45,053 bases of DNA from an uncultured Fibrobacter sp. (GTDB taxonomy: Bacteria > Fibrobacterota > Fibrobacteria > Fibrobacterales > Fibrobacteraceae): contig CAMKMX010000026.1 of the NCBI GenBank assembly GCA_946414025.1, positions 1 through 45,053 of the forward strand, given 5' to 3'. Shown here piece by piece: positions 32,670-40,690 of this stretch; within the stretch, counting starts at the first letter, position 1; each line of letters starts with the position of its first letter. Under the pieces are notes generated by a model. The model was not told the DNA's origin, did no database searches, and saw nothing but the letters and a program-made list of their open reading frames with translations. The translations under genes were made by a program, and so were the position numbers.

Positions 32670-33947
32670 ATGTACCGTTTTGAAGTCCATCAAGTAAAGA
32701 AACCGCTGGAAGGCGAAGTAGAAATTTCTGGAGCGAAAAACGCCGTGTTGGCGGTGATGGCGGCAGCACTCCTCGCCGATGGCGTTTCCGAAATTACCAA
32801 CGTTCCCCACCTGAAAGACATGAAGACCATGAGCGATGTGCTCAGGGTCATCGGCTGCCATATCAGCGGTGAAGCCCATGTGTTAAAAATTGACACCCGC
32901 CAGGCAGATCACCTGGAAGCTCCCTACGAACTGGTAAAGACCATGCGCGCAAGCTTTTACGTGCTGGGGCCTCTGGTGGCCAGGTTTGGACGCTGCCGCG
33001 TCTCGCTGCCCGGAGGATGTGCCTGGGGGCCCCGTCCTGTGGACTTGCACCTGAAAGGCCTCGAGGCACTGGGCGCAAAGATTACCCTTACCCGCGGCTA
33101 TGTGGAAGCCACCTGCGAAGGGCGGCTCCCCGGCGGAAACTTCAACTTCCCCATTTCCAGCGTTGGCGCTACGGTGAACGTGCTGATGGCCGCCACCCTC
33201 GCCAAGGGCACCAGCGTGCTCCAGAATGCGGCGCTGGAACCGGAGATTGACAACCTGGTGGACTTTCTCGTGTCTATGGGTGCAAAAATCCAGGGCCGCA
33301 GCACACGAACCCTCACCGTGCAGGGCGTCGAAAGCCTGCGTCCCGGCAAATGCTTTACCATTCCCGACCGTATCGAGGCAGGCACGTTCCTGTGCGGAGC
33401 TGCCATCACCCGTGGCTGCGTCAAGGTGAACAAAATTATTCCCGAACACATCGCCTCTACCCTGGACGTTTTTCGTGAAATGGGCTGCAAGGTGGATGTA
33501 GGACCCGACTGGGCCCAGGTAGATGCCCGTGGTATGGAGCTGAAGCCTATCAGCATATCGACGCTTCCCTTCCCGGGATTCCCCACCGACATGCAGGCAC
33601 CCCTCATGGCCACCCTGGTTTCCGTGCCCGGCAACAGCCTGATTCAAGATACCGTCTACAACGACCGATTCAAGCACGTAGCCGAACTGGAACGCCTGGG
33701 CGCAAATATCCAGATCAACGGAAACACCGCCACCATCAAGGGCGGCACGCCTCTCGAAGGCACCGAAATCATGGGTTCTGACTTGCGGGCTACGGCAGCC
33801 CTAGTGCTTGCGGCCCTTATCGCCGACGGTGAAAGCACAGTAAGCCGCGTGTACCACCTGGACCGCGGCTACGAAGACTTTGAAGCCAAGATGGCCAAGC
33901 TGGGCGCTACCGTCATCCGCCACAGCGACGACGAAGAAATGGAATAA
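32670..33947 (+). CDS. murA: UDP-N-acetylglucosamine 1-carboxyvinyltransferase
   Basis: First committed step of peptidoglycan synthesis: transfers enolpyruvyl from PEP to UDP-GlcNAc. The 425-aa length is standard. The N-terminal SGAKNAVLAVMAAALL has the PEP-binding Lys-Asn. The catalytic Cys is kept at residue 117 in LPGGCAWGPRPVDLHLKG, so the enzyme should be fosfomycin-sensitive in kind. EAGTFLCGAAITRG, FPTDMQAP and the C-terminal GSDLRATAALVLA also match. It is probably transcribed with the upstream RDD gene (9-bp gap) and meets the minus-strand small secreted gene with 9 bp between stops. Confidence 0.97.
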   Translation: MYRFEVHQVKKPLEGEVEISGAKNAVLAVMAAALLADGVSEITNVPHLKDMKTMSDVLRVIGCHISGEAHVLKIDTRQADHLEAPYELVKTMRASFYVLGPLVARFGRCRVSLPGGCAWGPRPVDLHLKGLEALGAKITLTRGYVEATCEGRLPGGNFNFPISSVGATVNVLMAATLAKGTSVLQNAALEPEIDNLVDFLVSMGAKIQGRSTRTLTVQGVESLRPGKCFTIPDRIEAGTFLCGAAITRGCVKVNKIIPEHIASTLDVFREMGCKVDVGPDWAQVDARGMELKPISISTLPFPGFPTDMQAPLMATLVSVPGNSLIQDTVYNDRFKHVAELERLGANIQINGNTATIKGGTPLEGTEIMGSDLRATAALVLAALIADGESTVSRVYHLDRGYEDFEAKMAKLGATVIRHSDDEEME

Positions 33948-33956
33948 TATCTAGGG

Positions 33957-34394
33957 CTATCTGCCCATTGGCTTTCCGCCCTTGGGAGGTGGATTCGGCC
34001 TGTCACCCATGGGTTCTTTGTCCTTAAAATCAGGGCGACCGTTTCCGCGATTCGGGTCAAACATCTCCCTTTCGCGGGGTTGGTTTTTCGGGAATTCCCC
34101 TTCGAAACGGGGCCTTTCGTCACGATTTTTCAATCCGTTTTGACGCATCTGATTGCGTTCTGAAGGCGGAGCTTCGCGAAGCTTGGAAAGAATTTGCTCC
34201 CTGGCCTGCTTGCGTTCTTCGCGCATACGCTGCCAATCTGCACGCTCCTGCTGGCTTAAACCCGGGGTTTCCTTGGAGAATTCCTGTTTTTCGGCAGGGG
34301 TCGGAACGTAGGATTCAGGTGCAGAGGATTCGCCGGCGGCAAAAGAGAATGCCGTCGCGAGAAGAATCGTAGATATGAATTTAGTCTTGTTCAT
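33957..34394 (-). CDS. Small secreted charged protein, putative sigma54 target
   Basis: A 145-aa protein with a signal peptide (MNKTKFISTILLATAFSFAAG). The mature part holds a helical Arg/Glu/Gln-rich stretch (about 45-75, QQERADWQRMREERKQAREQ) that loosely recalls Spy/CpxP-like or DUF3106-like periplasmic proteins. It ends in a Pro/Arg/Gly-rich disordered tail (RPNPPPKGGKPMGR). No firm family. Two ATGs compete (34400 and 34394). The sigma54 match at 34406-34422 would start transcription near 34395, favouring the second, with no leader. It lies downstream of, and in the same orientation as, the NtrC-type activator gene. Confidence 0.7.
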   Translation of the reverse strand: MNKTKFISTILLATAFSFAAGESSAPESYVPTPAEKQEFSKETPGLSQQERADWQRMREERKQAREQILSKLREAPPSERNQMRQNGLKNRDERPRFEGEFPKNQPREREMFDPNRGNGRPDFKDKEPMGDRPNPPPKGGKPMGR

Positions 34395-34405
34395 ACCCAT
34401 AGATT

Positions 34406-34422
34406 TGCAAATTCCGTGCCAA
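34406..34422 (-). promoter_or_regulatory. Consensus sigma54 (-24/-12) promoter
   Basis: The minus strand reads TTGGCACGGAATTTGCA, matching YTGGCACGrNNNTTGCW at every defined position, with GG and GC separated by exactly 10 nt. The predicted start (12 nt beyond the GC) is about 34395, one base before the ATG at 34394. An activator of sigma54 is encoded 250 bp upstream on the same strand. Confidence 0.75.
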
Positions 34423-34466
34423 AGTTCCATGTTTGTATATCTCACGTTAAATATAGATAGTGGTTT

Positions 34467-34565
34467 GTAATTAGGGATTAGGATAGTTGGTCTCAAGAGG
34501 CGTCATCCTCGCGCAGGCGAGGATCTGCTTGAGGGATGCAAGCAGATGTTCGCTTTCGCGAACAT
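34467..34565. repeat. Composite repeat and perfect 20-bp palindrome upstream of the sigma54 promoter
   Basis: Plus strand: TTAGGGATTAGGAT, then GGTCTCAAGAGGCGTCATCC, a REP-like palindrome (34502-34533) and a perfect inverted repeat ATGTTCGC-TTTC-GCGAACAT (34546-34565). The last lies about 125-160 bp upstream of the sigma54 promoter, the usual distance for an activator site, but it may simply be part of the repeat. Confidence 0.6.
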
Positions 34566-34668
34566 GACGAAAATGGACTAATTTCACACTACACATTGTT
34601 TACAACTCATAACTGACAACTCACTACTAATCTCACATTTGGTATCTTTCCTGTTCAATCCTAAAGTC

Positions 34669-36123
34669 TCACTTAAAGTCTTCCTTTTTCATGCCCAGCC
34701 GTTCCATAATTTCTCGCAGGACCTTGCGGTCTATGCCGAGGATGGTTGCCGCCAGGGTCAGGTTCGCGTTGGAGTCCCGCAGGGCGTTACCGATGACTTC
34801 ACGCTCAACTGCCTCTCTCGCCTCTTTCAGCGTCCTGGGCGATTCCTTCGCGTCTTTCTGGATTGTTTCAAGACCCAAGTTCGCCGGCTGTATCACACCG
34901 TGAACCGCCTGGACAAGCGACTTCTGGATTTTATTTTCCAGTTCACGGACGTTTCCCGGCCAGTGGTAGCTAAGCAGGGCCTTTTCGGCATTGCGGCTGA
35001 GCTTGAACTTGCCTCGCCCATACTCTGCGCCGTAGCGTTTCAAGAATTCCTCGGCCAAGAGCACCACGTCTTGACCACGCTCCCGGAGAGGCGGCACCTG
35101 GATAGGCATGACCTGAATACGGAAATACAGATCTTCGCGGAATTTCTTTTCTTTGACAGCTTCTTCCAGGTCCACATGGGTAGCAGAAATCACCCGCACG
35201 TTCACGGGAATTTCCCGGTTGTCCCCTACACGGGTAATGTGCTTTTCTTGCAGCACCCGCAAAAGCTTCACCTGCATGTTCAGGGGCAGTTCCCCGATTT
35301 CGTCCAAAAAGATGGTGCCACCGTCGGCTTCTTCGAAATAACCCTTCCGGTTATCGATGGCTCCCGTAAACGAGCCCTTGGCATGCCCGAACAGCAGGGA
35401 TTCTATCAAGTATTCCGGAATGGCTCCGCAATTCACCGCAATGAAAGGTTTGTCCCTCCTGGGGCTATGGTTATGGAGGTAGCGGGCAAAGACCTCTTTG
35501 CCCGTGCCCGTCTCCCCGCGGATAATGACCGGCAGGGGCAGGGGCGCCAAACGATCCGCCAGGGCTACAAGGTCTTCCATGACCTTCGACGAATAGACGA
35601 TGCCGTCTTTGCGGACCACGTTCTTGAGCACGTCCAGGGATTCCTTGTCCCGCAGGCGGTCAAAGGCGGCAAAGGTAATCTTTTCGCAGACCGTCACAAA
35701 GGAATCGAACAGCTTGCTGTCGGCCTCCGTAAATGGCTCCGTGCGGGCGGCCCGCTGCAAGTACAGGTATCCCGATTCGGAATCGGGAGTCCGGAAAGGC
35801 GAAACCATGATGCTTGTCAGCTGGTTCTGCACAATGGACTTGGAAAGGTCTGCCGAATCGTCGTCCAACTGGTTCCAGACGATGGCACGGTTCTCGCTCT
35901 TGGCGTGCCGAACCGCAGAAATAGAAATGGAGACCTTTTCCGGGTCCGAAAAATGGAGAGGGACTTCGCCGCCAATATCCAAGACGGCAGCGTCCGCATT
36001 CAGGACTTCGCGGGCGATATTCAGGATTTTCGGGAAAAGAGTATCCGGCTCCTGTTCGTCCAGGAGAATCTTGACCACGTCAAGCATTTTCTCTGTGGCC
36101 ACAAGGGAATCCGGATTCATCAT
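34669..36123 (-). CDS. Sigma54-dependent transcriptional activator with GAF domain
   Basis: A 484-aa enhancer-binding protein. Residues about 10-155 form a GAF-type sensory domain. Residues 175-410 are the AAA+ domain: Walker A GETGTGKE (203-210), the sigma54-contact loop GSFTGA (250-255), Walker B IFLDEIGELP (271-280) and sensor/arginine segments (FREDLYFRIQVMPI, PPLRERGQDV). The C-terminal Fis-type helix-turn-helix (LTLAATILGIDRKVLREIMERLGM) binds DNA. It has no response-regulator receiver or FHA domain. Its ATG overlaps the kinase stop (ATGA), so a Ser/Thr kinase rather than a histidine kinase is the likely partner. A consensus sigma54 promoter lies 250 bp downstream. Confidence 0.94.
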   Translation of the reverse strand: MMNPDSLVATEKMLDVVKILLDEQEPDTLFPKILNIAREVLNADAAVLDIGGEVPLHFSDPEKVSISISAVRHAKSENRAIVWNQLDDDSADLSKSIVQNQLTSIMVSPFRTPDSESGYLYLQRAARTEPFTEADSKLFDSFVTVCEKITFAAFDRLRDKESLDVLKNVVRKDGIVYSSKVMEDLVALADRLAPLPLPVIIRGETGTGKEVFARYLHNHSPRRDKPFIAVNCGAIPEYLIESLLFGHAKGSFTGAIDNRKGYFEEADGGTIFLDEIGELPLNMQVKLLRVLQEKHITRVGDNREIPVNVRVISATHVDLEEAVKEKKFREDLYFRIQVMPIQVPPLRERGQDVVLLAEEFLKRYGAEYGRGKFKLSRNAEKALLSYHWPGNVRELENKIQKSLVQAVHGVIQPANLGLETIQKDAKESPRTLKEAREAVEREVIGNALRDSNANLTLAATILGIDRKVLREIMERLGMKKEDFK

Positions 36124-37250
36124 TCACCTTCCTCGGGTTTCAATCGTTCCAGCACGCCTTCCAGGTTCGGCATTTCTACCGAATCGGGAGCGGCCTGCAT
36201 CTGGCTATCCCTGGTCTTTTGCATCAGGAGCGTCCCTGTTTCATCTACAGAGGTTTCGCTCCTGCCAAAGAACGCAAGGGCGACCAGAACCAACACAATC
36301 AAAATAAATAGACAAGCCCCAAAATAAAAGCCTTTTTTGCCCTTTTTCGGAGAAATTTCCGAATTCAAGAAGGGCAAATCCGCTTTTTCGAGAGTTTTCG
36401 TCTCGTTTTTTTGCAAAATCTCGGAAATTCTTTGGCCAAAATTTTCCAGGGTACGGGCCAGCTGAACCCCTACACAGCCATGCTTTTCTAGGGCGATTTC
36501 CAGCAGTTCGTCCAGCTCTTCCAGGTCTTCTAGGCGGGCATCTGGACTGGGCTGTAGAAGCCCTTTCCAGAGAGGTTCCAGCAGGGACAGGTCTTCGGGA
36601 GAAAGGCCGACTTTTTTCGCCTGGATTTTTTCCAGAAGGGAAAGGCCGATTTTTTCGGGACCCAGGTTTTCCATAGCCCCGCGAATTTGTTCGAAGGTTT
36701 CGCCTTCAAGCAACGGCTCTCCTGCAACCCAGAAGTACAGCAACGCACCAAGGCTGAACAGGTCCGACTTTTCGGAGGGGGCAGCTCCCGAAAACCGCTC
36801 AGGAGCAGAATAATGCAACGCACCCGGCCCGACGATTCCAAAGTCCATCAGTACAGGAGACGCTGAACGGTCAAAGAAAACGTTGGAAGGATTGATGTCC
36901 CCGTGGGAAATCCCCGCCCCGCGCAAGGCCTGCAGGGCCGCCACAATTTTCCGTAAGGAATGGAGGGCCACGCCAAGGGGCATAGGGGAAAGCTCTTTCG
37001 AGGAAACTCCATCGACATAGTCATAGACGATGTAGGGCCTCCCCTCCACCGCTCCCGATTCCAGGATTCGGTAGACTCCAGGCACGTTCAGCTTCTGGAG
37101 TTTTTCGATAACAGAAGCGTCATAAGAAACGCCTGCATTGTACCATTTAAAGCTGTAGGTCCTGGAAGATTCTCCCTGGACCTTGTAAATGCAAGCCTCG
37201 CCGCCCTGATGAATAAAGCTTGCCGATGTAAAGGAACGGACCAATTCCAT
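36120..37250 (-). CDS. Membrane protein kinase with HGD variant and very short activation loop
   Basis: A 376-aa Hanks-type kinase-like protein. Visible are a Gly-rich loop GGEACIYKV (16-24), Lys35, SHGDINPSN (115-123; His-Gly-Asp in place of His-Arg-Asp, with Asp118 and Asn123 kept), MDFG (135-138) and APE (149-151). Only 10 residues separate DFG and APE, with no Thr, so there is no normal activation loop to phosphorylate; the missing HRD Arg fits this, and the kinase may be constitutively active or a pseudokinase. A C-terminal helix (about 307-328) anchors it, with a 48-residue tail outside. It abuts the TPR lipoprotein stop and overlaps the activator start. Confidence 0.88.
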   Translation of the reverse strand: MELVRSFTSASFIHQGGEACIYKVQGESSRTYSFKWYNAGVSYDASVIEKLQKLNVPGVYRILESGAVEGRPYIVYDYVDGVSSKELSPMPLGVALHSLRKIVAALQALRGAGISHGDINPSNVFFDRSASPVLMDFGIVGPGALHYSAPERFSGAAPSEKSDLFSLGALLYFWVAGEPLLEGETFEQIRGAMENLGPEKIGLSLLEKIQAKKVGLSPEDLSLLEPLWKGLLQPSPDARLEDLEELDELLEIALEKHGCVGVQLARTLENFGQRISEILQKNETKTLEKADLPFLNSEISPKKGKKGFYFGACLFILIVLVLVALAFFGRSETSVDETGTLLMQKTRDSQMQAAPDSVEMPNLEGVLERLKPEEGE

Positions 37251-37949
37251 CTAAAGCTTTCCCGATTCTATCATGGACTTGAGGGAATCTTCGGCGACGG
37301 CGGTCCAGTGCCTGAGCGCCCTGCTGGTCGAATCCCGCTGGAGGCCCATGGACCAGATGTCCCAGGCCGCCGGAACGTCTCCTTCGTTCCAGTACAAGTT
37401 CCCAAGGTTCACGTAGGCCGACATGAAGGTAGAATCCCTGGTGATGGTATAGATGTAAATGTCCTTGGCTTCGTCCGTGCGGCCCAGGTTTTCAAAGATG
37501 AGGGCCTTCAGGTTAAAGCTGTAGAAATTGCTGGAGTCAAGCGCAATGGAGCGGTCCAGCAAAGGGAGCACGTTGGCCCTGGAATTTTTGGACAGTGTTG
37601 CCCGCGAAAGGTAAAACAGGCTGTTGGAATAGGCCTTTCGAATCGAAGCCGTGCTATCGACGTTCCAGAGAATCCGGAACTCGGCAACCGTGCGCTCCCA
37701 AAGCGGAAGCGTCTGCCCATCCAGTTTCTCTTTTTCTTCGGCGATGGCGTAATACGAAAGGGCCAGTCCGTAGCGGGCATCCCTGTCCATGGGATTTTCA
37801 TCTAGCGCTTTTGAAAAATTGACAACGGCACGGTCATAGTCGCCTATTCGCAAGGCGGCGTTCCCGTGGGAAACGGAATCGCCCCTGCAGGCAAAAAGAA
37901 AAAACGCCGCAAAAAGGAGAACGGCTATTGCAAATGACCTACGAGCCAT
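37251..37949 (-). CDS. TPR-repeat lipoprotein
   Basis: A 232-aa protein with a lipoprotein signal (MARRSFAIAVLLFAAFFLFAC, Cys at residue 21). The mature part is made of tetratricopeptide repeats, for example GNAALRIGDYDRAVVNFSKALDENP and AYVNLGNLYWNEGDVPAAWDIW, and likely acts as a protein-interaction scaffold in the envelope. The ATG at 37949 begins the signal peptide, and a TATATTG box lies 5 nt upstream. Its stop codon directly touches the kinase start, so it leads a three-gene operon with the kinase and sigma54 activator and could be the outer sensor of that module. Confidence 0.88.
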   Translation of the reverse strand: MARRSFAIAVLLFAAFFLFACRGDSVSHGNAALRIGDYDRAVVNFSKALDENPMDRDARYGLALSYYAIAEEKEKLDGQTLPLWERTVAEFRILWNVDSTASIRKAYSNSLFYLSRATLSKNSRANVLPLLDRSIALDSSNFYSFNLKALIFENLGRTDEAKDIYIYTITRDSTFMSAYVNLGNLYWNEGDVPAAWDIWSMGLQRDSTSRALRHWTAVAEDSLKSMIESGKL

Positions 37950-37954
37950 GCTAC

Positions 37955-37961
37955 CAATATA
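37955..37961 (-). promoter_or_regulatory. TAnnTTG promoter box of the TPR-kinase-activator operon
   Basis: Minus strand T6-A-TATATTG, ending 5 nt before the ATG at 37949; another putative leaderless start. Confidence 0.5.
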
Positions 37962-37992
37962 TAAAAAATTCGTCGAAAAAGTCCTTATGTGC

Positions 37993-38026
37993 ACAAAAAG
38001 TCCCGGAGGGGCAACCTCCAGGACTT
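37993..38026 (-). terminator. Terminator of the carbohydrate-binding lipoprotein gene
   Basis: On the minus strand AAGTCC-T-GGAGG, loop, CCTCC-G-GGACTT is followed by TTTTTGTGC. The stem of 11 pairs, with one mismatch, and the T-run lie about 45 bp after the stop at 38071. Confidence 0.8.
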
Positions 38027-38070
38027 CCGTGATGTCATTAGCTTGGGGATAGGGTTTGCTTTTCAAGACA

Positions 38071-40059
38071 TCACTTATAATAGTAGGTCATGCCGTTGGC
38101 CAGTTCCACCGTACTCATGGAGCCCACATCTACAGAGGATACGCTGGAACCAACGTCATTGCTGAACACGATCATACTGCCCGAGACACTGGGCTTGAAA
38201 GCCGCCTTGTTCGAGCCGTAGGCCGTGCCCGCCGTGAAAGAGACGGAGCTGCAGTTCACCATGCTTTCGGTCTGGCTCCCGAACCCGAGCAGGACACCTC
38301 CCGTCACAGAAATTCCGGAATCCGTATCGATAATGCCGCCGCTCTGGTTAGTAGAGCAGGAACCGCTTGTGCTGCCACCCTGGCTTCCGGGCCTGCTGCC
38401 GCCGCCCATTCCGCCACCCATTCCGCCGGAACCCAGTTCCAGAATCACCACGCCGCCGCTCATCTTGACAGATCCGTTGGCGTCCAGCACGTCCACATCG
38501 CCACCTGCCGCATAAAGATAATGGTATCCGCCGTAGATTTCGATATAGCCTACGGACTTGGAGGCCGCTCCACCGCCACCGGGGCCACCCCACTGGGAGC
38601 CGCTTGCGGTACTGCCGTCTGCAGAACCACCGGCAGCGTTCCAACCGTCGTCACTTGTGGTTACGGCAGTCTTTCCGCCCTTGGCGATAATGTACCAGCC
38701 TTCAAAACCTTCTACCGCCTTGGTCACGTTCACAATTCCGTTGTTAATCATGAGGGTGGAATCCGCATGCACGCCGTCGTCTCCGGCGGAAACGGTGGTT
38801 TCGCCGCCGTTGAAATAAACGTTCATGTTGGAATGGATGCCGTCGTCGCTTGCGGTAACATTCACAATACCCGCGTTGATATAAATTAGGTTGTCAGAAA
38901 CGATTCCCTTGCCACTGGACTTGACCGTAATCTTGGGCGTAGAAACGGAATCGGCCAGAAGCAGGTAGTTGTAGGCCTGGATGCCGTCGTCACCGGCGGT
39001 AATGCTGAACTCGCCACCCGTAATGACAATCTTTCCCTTGGTATTGTCGGTCACGGAGCCCTCATCCTCACCTTCGTCACTCTTGATCCCATCACCATTT
39101 GTAGCCTTGATCGTGTAGATACCGCCCTCGATATCCACAGAACCCTTGCCCTTGATGGCGTTGTTCTTGGCCGTCACATTCATGGTGGGCACATCCTTGA
39201 TGCGCAAGTCGTTGGTGGTATGGATTCCATTGTTGTAATTGCCGGTCACCGTCAGTTTTCCGTTGCCCTTGAAGGTGATGTCGTCCTTGGCATAGATGGT
39301 AGCCGAAGTGGTATCTTCCTTGGTAGAACCGTTCTTGGTGTATTTCCAGATGATGGTGCGGGTAGAAGCGTCGGCAAGCTTGTTTTCTGTGCCGTCCACC
39401 AGCATAAAGAACACCTTTTCGGCACTCTGCACATAGAAGGGGGCTTCGGAGGCACTTGTCAAATCCAGCCCGTTCAGGTAGAGGTAAACCAGGGCGTCCG
39501 TACTGGCGGCCACCACCACCTGGAAATCGCTGGACTTGCCGGAGAGGTAGTAATTGCCGGCGCAGCTGATGGTCGCCATCTTCTTTTCGTTGTCCACGGT
39601 AACGCAGGAATTTCCGTCATTTTCAACGGTAAGGCCCGACTCGCTAAAGGTGAGTTTCAGGTCTCCTTCGGCTTCCTGGTAGGTGACCGCCTCGGCCACC
39701 ACCTGTTCGATAACCTCTTGGCTAGAAGTCGGGTCGTAAACGTTGTCGTTTCCGGAAGTGGCGGACTTGCCCGAAGTGCTGGATTTTCCGGCTACGGTGG
39801 CGGCACAATCGCTTGCATTTGCAGTCTGGGTGCCATCGCTGCAGACATAGACCGTCGTGGTCGTAGAATCGGAGACCCCGCTTACACATTCGTCTGCGCT
39901 GTTGGCAACACTCCCGTCGTTGCATGTATAGGTGGTCACCTCTTCAGTTGCGGCGATTCCGTCGTCTTCTGAGGCCGAAGTGGTGGTATTGTCGCTACAG
40001 GCCGCCATCAGGGCAACCGATACGACAGAAAGTGGATAAATGAGATTCTTGATATACAT
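38071..40059 (-). CDS. Cthe_2159-type carbohydrate-binding beta-helix lipoprotein
   Basis: A 662-aa surface lipoprotein. The lipobox is ALMAAC (Cys about residue 21). Two small Cys repeats follow (YTCNDGSVANSADEC, YVCSDGTQTANASDC) and a Ser/Gly linker. From about residue 145 it shows parallel beta-helix units: GNYYLSGKS, YLNGLDLTS, IYAKDDITFKGNGKLTVTGN, NNGIHTTNDLRI, GDGIKSDEG, GDDGIQAYNYLLL, DGIHSNMNVYFNGG and DGVHADSTLMI, as in the Cthe_2159 family of polysaccharide-binding proteins described from Clostridium thermocellum. A Gly/Met-rich loop (GSGGMGGGMGGGSRPG) is unusual. The ligand may be pectin or another plant polysaccharide, by family knowledge. Its ribosome site lies in a perfect hairpin. 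Confidence 0.85.
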   Translation of the reverse strand: MYIKNLIYPLSVVSVALMAACSDNTTTSASEDDGIAATEEVTTYTCNDGSVANSADECVSGVSDSTTTTVYVCSDGTQTANASDCAATVAGKSSTSGKSATSGNDNVYDPTSSQEVIEQVVAEAVTYQEAEGDLKLTFSESGLTVENDGNSCVTVDNEKKMATISCAGNYYLSGKSSDFQVVVAASTDALVYLYLNGLDLTSASEAPFYVQSAEKVFFMLVDGTENKLADASTRTIIWKYTKNGSTKEDTTSATIYAKDDITFKGNGKLTVTGNYNNGIHTTNDLRIKDVPTMNVTAKNNAIKGKGSVDIEGGIYTIKATNGDGIKSDEGEDEGSVTDNTKGKIVITGGEFSITAGDDGIQAYNYLLLADSVSTPKITVKSSGKGIVSDNLIYINAGIVNVTASDDGIHSNMNVYFNGGETTVSAGDDGVHADSTLMINNGIVNVTKAVEGFEGWYIIAKGGKTAVTTSDDGWNAAGGSADGSTASGSQWGGPGGGGAASKSVGYIEIYGGYHYLYAAGGDVDVLDANGSVKMSGGVVILELGSGGMGGGMGGGSRPGSQGGSTSGSCSTNQSGGIIDTDSGISVTGGVLLGFGSQTESMVNCSSVSFTAGTAYGSNKAAFKPSVSGSMIVFSNDVGSSVSSVDVGSMSTVELANGMTYYYK

Positions 40060-40062
40060 TTT

Positions 40063-40100
40063 AAGCTCCTTTTCTTCAAAATTATTTAGAAAAGGAGCTT
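40063..40100 (-). promoter_or_regulatory. Ribosome-site-sequestering hairpin
   Basis: A perfect 13-bp inverted repeat, AAGCTCCTTTTCT / AGAAAAGGAGCTT, 12-nt loop. On the coding (minus) strand the 3' arm contains the AAGGAG ribosome site, 6 nt before the ATG at 40059, so folding would block translation. The rest of 40101-40292 is AT-rich, with a TAttTTG-like box near 40172 and no gene. Confidence 0.75.
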
Positions 40101-40292
40101 AATTGGGGCTTTTTTTTGCCTTTTTCAGAAAACTGAATTTTTTATTCGGAACTTTTTGTTCCGTTCGCGACCAATGGTTCCAAAATATTCGAAACACCCT
40201 ATCCTGAATACTCGCTCAGGTAATACGGACTTTTAGGCGTGACATTTTCAATTTATCTTCTTTTGGGTAATTTTCACGAATACAGATAAAAC

Positions 40293-40315
40293 AAAAAGAC
40301 CCCCTCGCGGAGGCC
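40293..40315 (-). terminator. Terminator of the Ala/Lys-rich protein gene
   Basis: Minus strand GGCCTCC-GCGA-GGGGGTC followed by TTTTTGTTTT, starting about 23 bp after the stop codon at 40339. Stem of 7 pairs with two wobbles. Confidence 0.75.
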
Positions 40316-40338
40316 TTTCAGTTTCTACAAGAAACAGA

Positions 40339-40656
40339 TTACTTGGCAGCGAATTTCTTGGAAGCAGCCTTGACCTTGGGGTCGTTCTGGGCTTCCTTGA
40401 TTTTCTGCTTGATGCCGTCCTCGATAGACTTCTTGAGCTTGGCGGCGAGGGCGGGGAAACGTTCTTCCAGAGAATCGCTAAATGCAGCAGGCTTTTTGGC
40501 AGGAGCGGCACCACCCTTGCGGCGGGCATCGGCGGGGCGCTTCTTCTTGGCACCAGCAGCCTTGGCGGCGGGTGCCTTCTTTTCCTGAGACTTTTCTTGG
40601 GATTTTGTTTCCTGAGGTTTGGTTTCTTGTGTTTTGACTTCGGTTTCTTCTGCCAT
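40339..40656 (-). CDS. Small basic Ala/Lys-rich protein
   Basis: A 105-aa protein. Residues 1-27 are rich in Glu, Gln, Thr and Lys (TQETKPQETKSQEKSQEKK). Residues about 28-56 are rich in Lys, Ala and Pro and resemble the tails of histone-H1-like nucleoid proteins (KKAPAAKAAGAKKKRPADAR). A predicted helical C-terminal part follows (SLEERFPALAAKLKKSIEDGIKQKIKEA). It may bind DNA or RNA, but this is inferred from composition only. It is clearly a single-gene unit: own TATCTTTG box (40691-40698), AGAGG ribosome site and terminator. Confidence 0.8.
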   Translation of the reverse strand: MAEETEVKTQETKPQETKSQEKSQEKKAPAAKAAGAKKKRPADARRKGGAAPAKKPAAFSDSLEERFPALAAKLKKSIEDGIKQKIKEAQNDPKVKAASKKFAAK

Positions 40657-40690
40657 AATGTACCTCTTGGAAAATGTTAACTTGACGGGC

